Shown in pieces: positions 1-5,572 of a stretch of DNA of 5,572 bases; position 1 is the stretch's first letter, and the number at the start of each line of letters is the position of its first letter. The stretch comes from Chloroflexota bacterium (GTDB taxonomy: Bacteria > Chloroflexota > Anaerolineae > Aggregatilineales > Phototrophicaceae), in the NCBI GenBank assembly GCA_010092805.1, contig JAADYY010000540.1:1-5572 (forward strand), given 5' to 3'. The notes under the pieces are model-generated. The model had not been told where the DNA came from, ran no database searches, and saw nothing but the letters and a program-made list of their open reading frames with translations. The translations under genes were made by a program, and so were the position numbers.

Positions 1-19
1 AGATGTGTATAAGAGACAG
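1..19. other. Tn5 mosaic-end (tagmentation) adapter remnant
   Basis: Bases 1-19 read AGATGTGTATAAGAGACAG, exactly the 19-base hyperactive-Tn5 mosaic end carried by Nextera-type adapters. The mosaic end is an engineered hybrid of the natural outer and inner ends of Tn5, so its presence right at the edge indicates untrimmed adapter rather than a native transposon. It joins the photolyase reading frame in the middle of a conserved motif, adding six foreign codons (CLLYTS) if translated. These bases should be trimmed; native sequence starts at about base 20. Confidence 0.96.
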
Positions 20-1047
20 GTGTTCAACTGCCGCATCGCGGCATCTACGATGGGATACCCGGTTTGCCCCTGCTGCCACGCCACCAGCCCATCCGGGTCG
101 TGCAGATACGCGACCTGCTCGTATTCTGGGCGGTAGCTCGTCGTGAGCACCTGCGGGTTGTGGTAGAGGATCTGCATATAAAACTCGCGCCAGATCAACT
201 CACTCACCCACGTCGCCACCGACTCGTGTCCCGCTTGATCCGGCGCATTGCGCGCCGCCGTCTGCGCCGCGTGATAGGCTTGGCGCGGTGACAGCATTCC
301 AAAGCGGAAATAGGGGGACAGATAGGCTGTCCCTGCTGGCGGTTCTGCGACAAATGGGTCAGCAATTAGTCGGTCGCGGCCCTCTCCGTATTGGTAGACG
401 GCGCTATCGAGGAACTCGCGCAGCCGCTGCATAGCGACCTGCTCGCCCGCTGGCGGCACCGTGATCGTCGGCGCGACGTCTAAATCAGCGAGTGTGGGCA
501 CGTCCGGCGTGTCGATGTCGTCGAGCTTGTGAAACTGTCGCCCCTCAATGGCACCCGCCGCGATTGGCGGCTTTTCCAGCTTGAGCCACTGTTTCTTGAA
601 CGGCGTGTAAACGCTGTACGGCGCGTCGCTGTTCTTTTTCGTGATGGCATCGGGCGGATGGATCATCGCGTCGTCGAAGCCATAAATCGGAATCGACAGT
701 TCGGCTTCCAGTGCCTGATCACGACGCACGGCGTAGGGCGAGTAGTCGCGGTTGAAGTACACCGCACTCGCACCCACGTCCCCCACCAACTGCGGGATCA
801 CGCGCAGCGGATCGCCGTGCCGGATGAGCAGGCGGGTATCGTAGTCACGCAACGCCCGATCCAACGCCCGTAATCCATCCAACATGAACGCAAGCCGTGC
901 AGCGCTGAAACGTTCCCCACCCAGCAGCGCGGGGTCAAAGACGAACAGCGGGATCACGGGCGCGCCGGTCGAGAGCGCCGCACGCAGCGCGAGATTATCC
1001 GCCAAGCGCAAATCCCGGCGGAACCAGTGGATCACCGGTGCGGTCAT
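20..1047 (-). CDS. phr: Deoxyribodipyrimidine photolyase (class I CPD photolyase), 3'-truncated by contig end
   Basis: This flavoprotein would use blue/near-UV light to split cyclobutane pyrimidine dimers in DNA. 343 residues are visible of an expected 470-480. The N-terminal antenna (Rossmann-like) domain opens with HWFRRDLRLADN (residues 7-18) and carries FNRDYSPY (98-105); YTPFKKQW (147-154) follows. The helical FAD domain shows YLSPYFRFGMLSPRQ (241-255), the active-site helix WVSELIWREFY (280-290) and GYPIVDAAMRQLN (330-342). By comparison with E. coli PhrB from memory, E283 and W286 match the dimer-contacting E274 and W277, while the outermost electron-transfer Trp (W306) appears to be Tyr314. 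The E. coli folate contacts N108/E109 do not look conserved, so a different antenna cofactor is possible. The missing 3' part would hold the TGWMHNR motif and the rest of the FAD pocket. The ATG overlaps the upstream stop as ATGA, and a GGAG lies 11 bases upstream. It is the last visible gene of a three-gene operon. Confidence 0.95.
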
Positions 1048-2582
1048 ACGCCCAGCGACTCCGGTGTTTCGACGCGCTTAGCCGTCCGTGCGCGCTGCTT
1101 CAGTGGTAGGTGACGCTGCACATCTTTGGCGACACGCAGCGCGCCCAACGAGACGCCCGCCGTTGATTGGCCGGGGAAGATCGAGTCACCGACGAGGCGC
1201 AGGTTCGCGATTCCGGTGCGTGGGCCACGCGCCTTGAACAACGATGTTTGCGGGAAGCCACCCACCATCCCCAGATGACGATCCGTGTAGAACTGATATG
1301 TCACAGGCGTGCCGGGCATCAGCAGATCAACGCTAGAACGGAAGCCGGGGAGCGCACGCTCGATGTTCGTCAGCATCTGGTCGGCGTAGGCGTCTTTGCG
1401 CGCACTGTAGGCGGCTTCGTCCTGTGCCAACAGATCCCACCATTGCTGCACGTTGGTGTGGGTCGTCACGGTGACGGCGCGCCGCCCTTCTGGCGCACGT
1501 GAGGTATCCCATTCCGGCGACATTGAGATGAAGATGCTGCGTGTTTCACCGAGCGGCCCGCGCATCTCCGTGATGATCTGGTGATGATCCGGCAGGCCGG
1601 GCGGCAGCTTGTCCGCTTCAAGGCCGAGGTGCAATACGAACGCCCCCCAGCCCTGATTGCGCTGCTCGACTTCACGCTGGAGACCGTGCGGGCTGGCTTC
1701 GCCCAGCAGGTCATCGAGCGACCAAGGCGTTACGTTGGCGAGCACAAAATCGGCGTCGTAGTATTCGCCTTTCTTGGTGCGCACGCCGACGACCTTGTCG
1801 TCCTTCATATCGATCTGCTCGACGCGCTGGCGGAACCGGACTTCGCCACCGAGTTCGCGGACTTTGTCGACCAGCGTATCCGAGAGGCCGCCAATCCCGC
1901 CCTCGACGTGATAAACACCCTGACGCGCCAGATCGAGCGCTGTCGCGCTGTAGATGGCGTTGGCCCCGTGTGAGGTCGTCTGCGACGAGATCAAGAGCTG
2001 CGCGTCGATGAAACGCACGAAGGCTTCGTCACGGGTCAGGCCGCGCAGCGCCAGCCACTGATGCGCGGTCATCAATGCAAACGGGATCATGCGCAGGTCG
2101 TGCGGCAGATTGCTCACGCCAACCTTGAGCAGTTGCGCGAGTTCGGCAGCGTCGGTCGGCGGCCAGGGGAGTCCCTGCGCGGAGAGCGACCAACCCAGAT
2201 CAGCAAGCGCGGACTGTTCATCCCAGAAGAAGGCGCTGTCTGGAAACTGATCAATCACGCCGGCGTTGTCGCGGGTGAGCGCAATGCTGCGGTCGGGCAG
2301 ATGCACCACCCAGGCTGGATCATGCACGCGCACCGGCCAATCGATGTCCAACAAATCGCCGATCAGCGCATGAGGGCCGTTTGGCTGGAAGCCGCCCGCG
2401 ACGGTCGCACCCGCCTCGAAGCGGTACTTCTTATGATAAAACGTCCCCGCGCAGCCGCCTGGGTAGGTTTGCGCTTCGAGCACCGTCACCTCATAGCCCG
2501 CCTGCGCGAGCAACGCTGCCGAGGTCAGCCCGGCGACTCCCGCGCCGATCACGACGACGCGCGCTGTATCCTGTGCTGTCAT
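1044..2582 (-). CDS. CrtI/CRTISO-like FAD-dependent oxidoreductase (phytoene desaturase superfamily)
   Basis: This 512-residue protein belongs to the amine-oxidase/phytoene-desaturase flavoenzyme group. The N-terminal dinucleotide-binding fold is clear: VVVIGAGVAGLTSAALL (residues 9-25) with the GxGxxG glycines G13, G15 and G18, and E36 ending the second strand (TVLEA) to bind the FAD ribose. It is followed by PGGCAG (41-46) and the FEAGAT segment (55-60). A central YHVEGGIGGLSDTLV (224-238) matches the family's GGxxxLxxxL motif. The C-terminal FAD-binding motif is LVGDSIFPGQSTAGVSLGAL (463-482). The length and C-terminal motif fit the CrtI/CRTISO group, which desaturates or isomerises carotenoids, but no phytoene synthase or other carotenoid gene is visible, so the substrate is unassigned. 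No transmembrane segment or signal peptide is obvious. The start ATG overlaps the preceding stop (ATGA) and its own stop overlaps the photolyase ATG, which implies translational coupling. An AGGTGG sits four bases before the start. Confidence 0.88.
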   Translation of the reverse strand: MTAQDTARVVVIGAGVAGLTSAALLAQAGYEVTVLEAQTYPGGCAGTFYHKKYRFEAGATVAGGFQPNGPHALIGDLLDIDWPVRVHDPAWVVHLPDRSIALTRDNAGVIDQFPDSAFFWDEQSALADLGWSLSAQGLPWPPTDAAELAQLLKVGVSNLPHDLRMIPFALMTAHQWLALRGLTRDEAFVRFIDAQLLISSQTTSHGANAIYSATALDLARQGVYHVEGGIGGLSDTLVDKVRELGGEVRFRQRVEQIDMKDDKVVGVRTKKGEYYDADFVLANVTPWSLDDLLGEASPHGLQREVEQRNQGWGAFVLHLGLEADKLPPGLPDHHQIITEMRGPLGETRSIFISMSPEWDTSRAPEGRRAVTVTTHTNVQQWWDLLAQDEAAYSARKDAYADQMLTNIERALPGFRSSVDLLMPGTPVTYQFYTDRHLGMVGGFPQTSLFKARGPRTGIANLRLVGDSIFPGQSTAGVSLGALRVAKDVQRHLPLKQRARTAKRVETPESLGV

Positions 2583-3073
2583 GCCGCCACCTGACCGTTC
2601 TGTGCGTAGCGCTTCACGCCCATGCGCGTGCGCAGATGACGATAGATGAACAGAAAGCGCAGCGGCAGGCCAGCGAAGAACAGCCGCGTGAAGATGGCCC
2701 AGAAGCCGCTGCGTTTGTACTCAATCGTCAGGCGGTCGAGCAGCTCAATACCATCTTCTTTCTGCGTGAAGATGTGCTCATGCTCCCAACGCTCGACCGG
2801 GCCGCTAATCATGCGGTCGAGAAACGAGGTTGGGCTGGGGCCGGGTTCGTGACGCGCCGTCCAGCGGATGGGCAGCGGCCCAAACCACAGCGTAAATTCC
2901 ATCTCACCCTCGGTCAGCGACTTCAAATCGCGGCGGTGCAGCTGCACGAAGATCGGCGGCGGCGTCAGCATCGACAGGGCGCGCGGATCATTGTGAAACG
3001 CCATCATCTGATCCATCGTCGCTGGGATGACGGAGCGGTGTTCGAAAATGTTGGGTGTCCGTTGTTGAGTCAC
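2579..3073 (-). CDS. SRPBCC (START-like / polyketide cyclase-like) family protein
   Basis: This 164-residue protein has the features of a helix-grip (SRPBCC) ligand-binding fold. It opens with IFEHRSVIPATMDQMMAFH (residues 9-27), the usual first strand and helix, followed by DPRALSMLTPPP (29-40). The core strands include EMEFTLWFGPLPIRWTARH (57-75), and the signature GPVERWEHEHIF (91-102) leads to DGIELLDRLTIEY (107-119). A hydrophobic C-terminal helix region (about 124-145) resembles that of related proteins. No catalytic residues can be assigned; family members bind lipids, polyketides or other hydrophobic ligands. I chose the GTG at 3073 because GAGG lies nine bases upstream; an in-frame GTG at 3100 would add nine residues but has no Shine-Dalgarno. 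It is first in the operon, and its stop overlaps the oxidoreductase start by four bases. Such proteins are often found beside photolyases, so a role in a light- or oxidative-stress response is plausible but inferred. Confidence 0.85.
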   Translation of the reverse strand: MTQQRTPNIFEHRSVIPATMDQMMAFHNDPRALSMLTPPPIFVQLHRRDLKSLTEGEMEFTLWFGPLPIRWTARHEPGPSPTSFLDRMISGPVERWEHEHIFTQKEDGIELLDRLTIEYKRSGFWAIFTRLFFAGLPLRFLFIYRHLRTRMGVKRYAQNGQVAA

Positions 3074-3082
3074 AGGCTTTTG

Positions 3083-3086
3083 CCTC
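3083..3086 (-). promoter_or_regulatory. Shine-Dalgarno that decides the SRPBCC start
   Basis: On the minus strand, CACGAGG precedes the GTG at 3073 with nine bases between GAGG and the start codon. The alternative upstream GTG at 3100 is preceded by an A/T-rich stretch without a purine-rich motif. This favours the shorter 164-residue protein. Confidence 0.6.
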
Positions 3087-3109
3087 GTGGTGCCAATCAC
3101 TAAATTCAG

Positions 3110-3146
3110 TTTATATTGAACGATATGAACATGATGGGCGCATCAT
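3110..3146 (-). promoter_or_regulatory. Candidate regulated promoter of the SRPBCC-oxidoreductase-photolyase operon
   Basis: On the minus strand a TATAAA box (3110-3115) would place transcription start near 3103, leaving about 20 bases before the Shine-Dalgarno. I find no good -35 hexamer at 16-18 bases. Instead, a perfect inverted repeat ATGATG-GGCG-CATCAT (3131-3146) is centred about 35 bases upstream of the predicted start. Between them are two similar nine-base units, GTTCATATC and GTTCAATAT on the minus strand (3113-3130). This is how an activator- or repressor-dependent promoter could look, but the boxes are short and the assignment is by eye. Confidence 0.35.
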
Positions 3147-3201
3147 TCACCTATAAGTATTTTGTGAGTCCGTTACACTCAAGGTGAAATCAAGCACCGC
3201 A

Positions 3202-3230
3202 AACGACAAACGCCCCGATTGGGGCGCTGT
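3202..3230 (-). terminator. Probable intrinsic terminator of acs
   Basis: A perfect six-base-pair GC stem, CGCCCC (3211-3216) and GGGGCG (3221-3226) around a four-base loop, begins 38 bases past the acs stop codon. Read on the minus strand it is followed by TTTGTCGTTT, an interrupted T tract. No T run follows on the plus strand, so it is oriented to end acs transcription and separates acs from the downstream operon. Confidence 0.62.
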
Positions 3231-3264
3231 CACTGTCTGTCAATGCGACTCGAGGTATTCAGCC

Positions 3265-5172
3265 CTATTCTTCGAGTGTGCTCAGATCGCCTTCAGGCTG
3301 ACCGGTTGCGCGCGCTTTGAGCACCCGCCGCATGATCTTGCCGGAGCGGGTTTTCGGCAGCGTCTCGGTGAATTCGATTTTGGATGGCACCGCAATCGGG
3401 CCAACTTCGTGGCGGATGTGCTGCTTGATCTCATCGATGAGCTGATCATTGGGTGCGAACCCGGTACGCGGGATGCAGTAAGCATAGATCACGTTGCCGC
3501 GCACCTCGTCCGGCACCGCGATCACCGCCGCTTCGGCGACCGCCGGGTGGCTCACCAACCCGGATTCGACCTCGGCTGTGCCAAGACGATAGCCGCTCAC
3601 CTTGATCACGTCGTCGTTGCGCCCGATGATCCACAGATAGCCGTCTTCGTCCTTGCGCGCCGAATCGCCAGTGAGGTACCAGCCCTGCTCCTTGTAAGCT
3701 GTCCAGTACTGGTTCACAAACCGATCCGGGTCGCCGTAGATGGTGCGCAGCATACTGGGCCAGGGTGTCTTGATCACCAGGTTGCCATCGATGCCGGGCG
3801 CGCAGCTCTCGCCGTGCTCATCCACCACATCGACCTCGACGCCGGGGAAGGGGCGGGTGGCGCTGCCGGGCTTCAACCCCACCGACGGCAGCGGCGTGAT
3901 CATGAAGCCGCCGGTCTCCGTCTGCCACCACGTGTCCATGATCGGGCAGCGCTCCTTACCGATGACGCGATGGAACCACCGCCACGCCTCCGGGTTGATC
4001 GGTTCGCCAACCGACCCCAGCAGACGTAAGCTGCTCAAGTCGTGGCGGTTCGGCCAGGCGTCGCCGAAGCGCATCAGGCCGCGAATCGCGGTCGGCGCGG
4101 TGTAAAGGATCGTCACGCCGTAATCCTCGATCATCTTCCACCAGCGGTTCGGGTAGGGGTAGTTGGGCGCGCCTTCGTAGAGCAGCCCGGTCGCGCCGAG
4201 AATCAGCGGGCCGTAGACGATGTAGCTGTGCCCGGTGATCCAACCCGGATCGGCGGCGCACCACCAGCGGTCGTGATCTTTGATGTCGAACACCCACGAC
4301 AGCGTCGTTGACGTGTAAACCTGATAGCCGCCGTGTGTGTGCAGAATGCCTTTCGGTTTGCCGGTAGTGCCGCTGGTATAGAGGATAAACAACGGATCTT
4401 CGGCGTCCATCACTTCGGTTTCACAGATGGGGCTGGCAATCGGCAGGTTCGCCAGGTCGTGATACCAGTAATCGCGCCCCTGCTCCATGTTGACTTCCTG
4501 CCCCGTGCGCTTGACGACGATCACCGACTCAACGACGGGCGAGCGGTGCACCGCTTCATCGACGGTCTCTTTCAATGGCACGATGTTCCCGCGCAGCCAC
4601 GCCCCATCGGCGGTGATCAGCACACGGCTCTGCGCATCTTCGATGCGATCTGCCAGCGCTTGCTCCGAAAAGCCGCCATACACGACGCTGTGTACCGCGC
4701 CGATCTTGGCACAGGCGAGCATCGCCATCACCAACTCCGGGATGCGGCCCATGTAGATGGTCACACGATAACCTTTGTTGACGCCCATACTCTTCAGCAC
4801 ATTGGCGAACTTGTTGACTTCGCGCCACAGCCGCCAATACGAGAACGTCTGCTTGTCGCCTGGCTCGCCCTCCCAGATCAGCGCAAGTTTGTTGCGCCGC
4901 CACGTCCTGGCATGACGATCCAGCGCGTTGTGGGCGATGTTCGTCTGCGCGCCGACGAACCATTTGTAAAACGGGGCTTGGCTGTCGTCCATCACCTGAT
5001 CCCAGCGCTTGAACCAGTCGAGCTGTTCGGCTTGCTTGGCCCAAAACGCCTGTAAATCCGCCTGTGCTTCCTGCGCCACCGCCTCGTAATCGGGTATATT
5101 TGCGTCACGCACAATTTCCGGCGCGGGGTAATACCAATCGCCCGTCACGGGCGCGAAACTCTCTTGAGACAT
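3265..5172 (-). CDS. acs: Acetyl-CoA synthetase, AMP-forming (acetate--CoA ligase)
   Basis: This 635-residue enzyme activates acetate with ATP to acetyl-AMP and then forms acetyl-CoA in the cytoplasm, feeding acetate into central metabolism. The length is within the usual Acs range. The N-terminal Acs-type extension (about 28-85) precedes the ANL adenylating domain. Motifs in order are: the phosphate-binding loop YTSGTTGKPKG (265-275), GWITGHSY (310-317), GSVGEP (386-391), DTWWQTETGG (413-422), YLTGD (499-503), IIGRNDDVIKVSGYRLGTAE (515-534) and the C-terminal PKTRSGKIMRR (606-616). K612 is the catalytic lysine, which in studied Acs proteins is controlled by reversible acetylation. The tryptophan pair 415-416 covers the acetate-pocket Trp (W414 in the Salmonella enzyme) that limits acyl size, which supports acetate over longer acids. 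I312 replaces the valine usual in enterobacterial Acs, a conservative pocket change. The start is supported by AAGGAG ten bases upstream. The gene appears monocistronic, with its own promoter and terminator. Confidence 0.97.
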   Translation of the reverse strand: MSQESFAPVTGDWYYPAPEIVRDANIPDYEAVAQEAQADLQAFWAKQAEQLDWFKRWDQVMDDSQAPFYKWFVGAQTNIAHNALDRHARTWRRNKLALIWEGEPGDKQTFSYWRLWREVNKFANVLKSMGVNKGYRVTIYMGRIPELVMAMLACAKIGAVHSVVYGGFSEQALADRIEDAQSRVLITADGAWLRGNIVPLKETVDEAVHRSPVVESVIVVKRTGQEVNMEQGRDYWYHDLANLPIASPICETEVMDAEDPLFILYTSGTTGKPKGILHTHGGYQVYTSTTLSWVFDIKDHDRWWCAADPGWITGHSYIVYGPLILGATGLLYEGAPNYPYPNRWWKMIEDYGVTILYTAPTAIRGLMRFGDAWPNRHDLSSLRLLGSVGEPINPEAWRWFHRVIGKERCPIMDTWWQTETGGFMITPLPSVGLKPGSATRPFPGVEVDVVDEHGESCAPGIDGNLVIKTPWPSMLRTIYGDPDRFVNQYWTAYKEQGWYLTGDSARKDEDGYLWIIGRNDDVIKVSGYRLGTAEVESGLVSHPAVAEAAVIAVPDEVRGNVIYAYCIPRTGFAPNDQLIDEIKQHIRHEVGPIAVPSKIEFTETLPKTRSGKIMRRVLKARATGQPEGDLSTLEE

Positions 5173-5182
5173 AACAACAGTT

Positions 5183-5188
5183 CTCCTT
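5183..5188 (-). promoter_or_regulatory. Strong Shine-Dalgarno of acs
   Basis: On the minus strand TGAAGGAGAA contains a full AAGGAG core ten bases upstream of the acs ATG. It is the strongest ribosome-binding site in the window and fixes the acs start. Confidence 0.75.
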
Positions 5189-5232
5189 CAAAGATGGTGT
5201 TCACTTGAGTTGCGGCATCGCTGTGCCCCCAC

Positions 5233-5261
5233 ATTAAAGCACAACATCTTCATAGAAACAA
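5233..5261 (-). promoter_or_regulatory. Candidate sigma-70-type promoter for acs
   Basis: On the minus strand TTGTTT (5256-5261) and TTTAAT (5233-5238) are separated by exactly 17 bases. The -10 matches the consensus at five of six positions and the -35 at three of six. Start of transcription would be near 5226, giving a leader of about 54 bases. No clear operator is visible in the leader. Confidence 0.45.
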
Positions 5262-5283
5262 AACGCGCCCGCTCAGCGGTTTT
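5254..5283 (-). terminator. Possible weak terminator of the nth-like gene
   Basis: On the minus strand, CCGC-TGA-GCGG (5269-5279) forms a short hairpin over the nth-like stop codon; an alternative pairing uses the outer AAAAC and GTTTT. It is followed by GTTTTGTTTC. The stem is short and overlaps the coding end, so read-through into acs is possible. Confidence 0.3.
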
Positions 5284-5572
5284 GCTTGGCCCGGTACCAG
5301 TCACAAATGTCGTTGAGTGGGCAGCGCGCACAGAGCGGCTCGCTCCATTTGCAAAGTTGCTGACCATGCTTCAGCCCGCCGACGTGAAAATTGTAGAGCA
5401 CAGATGGATCAGGCGGCAGCAGCTTGAGCAGCATCCCATGGGCGGCTTCGGCGCTGACCTTCGGCCCCATTAGCCCAACGCGCTTGCTCACCCGATGCAC
5501 GTGCGTATCCACCGGCATCACTGGCTTGCTAAAGCAGAACAGCAGTACCAGCGACGCCGTCTTGATGCCGAC
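5273..5572 (-). CDS. nth: Endonuclease III family DNA glycosylase/AP lyase, N-terminus beyond the window
   Basis: The C-terminal 99 residues of a HhH-GPD base-excision repair enzyme are visible; it would remove oxidised pyrimidines and cut the abasic site. The fragment begins VGIKTASLVLLF, the end of the helix-hairpin-helix; its lysine (fragment residue 4) matches the catalytic K120 of E. coli Nth. PVDTHVHRVSKR (fragment 20-31) carries the aspartate matching D138. Near the C-terminus, four cysteines spaced C-X6-C-X2-C-X5-C (fragment 76-92) form the 4Fe-4S cluster loop. With both catalytic residues it should be a bifunctional glycosylase/lyase rather than a MutY- or AlkA-type enzyme. About 110-120 N-terminal residues and the start lie outside. 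A GTG at 5521 is internal and not the real start. The gene reads in the same direction as acs, 100 bases upstream of it. Confidence 0.92.
   Translation of the reverse strand, partial: VGIKTASLVLLFCFSKPVMPVDTHVHRVSKRVGLMGPKVSAEAAHGMLLKLLPPDPSVLYNFHVGGLKHGQQLCKWSEPLCARCPLNDICDWYRAKQNR

Noticed and set aside
1..19. A native Tn5-type transposon end
   Set aside because: The sequence is the synthetic mosaic hybrid, not the natural inner or outer end, and sits exactly at the contig edge without a transposase gene.
64..1081. Small plus-strand frames at 64-291, 529-873 and 884-1081
   Set aside because: All are antisense to the photolyase, whose motifs are continuous across the whole stretch on the minus strand.
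1044..2582. Assignment as a true phytoene desaturase (crtI)
   Set aside because: The superfamily is clear, but no carotenoid genes are nearby and the motifs do not separate CrtI from CRTISO or uncharacterised relatives, so no gene symbol is given.
2381..3103. A 240-codon plus-strand frame opposite the SRPBCC gene and the start of the oxidoreductase
   Set aside because: Its Arg/Ser/Pro-rich start is typical of an out-of-frame translation, and it spans two convincingly coding minus-strand genes.
3074..3264. A small RNA or riboswitch in the gap between acs and the SRPBCC gene
   Set aside because: Apart from the acs terminator hairpin and short inverted repeats, I see no recognisable riboswitch core or multi-stem structure.
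3184..4029. A 281-codon plus-strand open frame antisense to the 3' half of acs
   Set aside because: It lies almost entirely opposite a well-conserved acs, begins in the acs terminator region, has no Shine-Dalgarno and its translation shows no recognisable fold. Long antisense frames are expected in G+C-rich genes.
4333..5055. A 240-codon plus-strand frame antisense to the 5' half of acs
   Set aside because: Same reasoning: it is a shadow of acs codon use, with no family motif or initiation signal.

Overview
This is a gene-dense, G+C-rich (roughly 60% by eye) bacterial contig end in which every credible gene lies on the minus strand. The first 19 bases are the synthetic Tn5 mosaic end used in tagmentation sequencing libraries, so the left edge is a library artefact, most likely from a metagenome or draft assembly. 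The organism cannot be fixed from the sequence. The protein styles (a long CrtI/CRTISO-like oxidoreductase, an SRPBCC protein and an Acs with the WITGHSY variant) would suit Chloroflexota or another free-living, light-exposed lineage, but this is a low-confidence impression.

Reading in the direction of transcription (right to left), the layout is as follows. (1) 5273-5572 is the C-terminal 99 residues of an endonuclease III family DNA glycosylase with an intact 4Fe-4S cysteine loop; its N-terminus lies beyond the window. (2) 5173-5272 is an intergenic gap with a possible terminator, a plausible sigma-70-type promoter and a strong Shine-Dalgarno sequence. (3) 3265-5172 is a complete AMP-forming acetyl-CoA synthetase (acs), followed by a GC-rich hairpin that looks like its terminator. 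(4) 3074-3210 is a regulatory gap with inverted repeats and an isolated -10-like box. (5) 20-3073 is a tightly packed three-gene operon: an SRPBCC (START-like) protein, then a CrtI/CRTISO-like FAD-dependent oxidoreductase, then a class I CPD photolyase. Both gene junctions are 4-base ATGA overlaps. The photolyase is cut by the adapter after residue 343.

Functionally, acs is central carbon metabolism (acetate to acetyl-CoA), and the nth-like gene is base-excision repair. The three-gene operon resembles the light-stress clusters known in several bacteria, where a photolyase is co-expressed with flavin-dependent oxidoreductases and small lipid- or ligand-binding proteins. What the oxidoreductase and SRPBCC protein act on is not known and is the most interesting open question here. 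There is no sign of a mobile element, CRISPR array, RNA gene or phage. The long plus-strand reading frames are antisense shadows of these genes.
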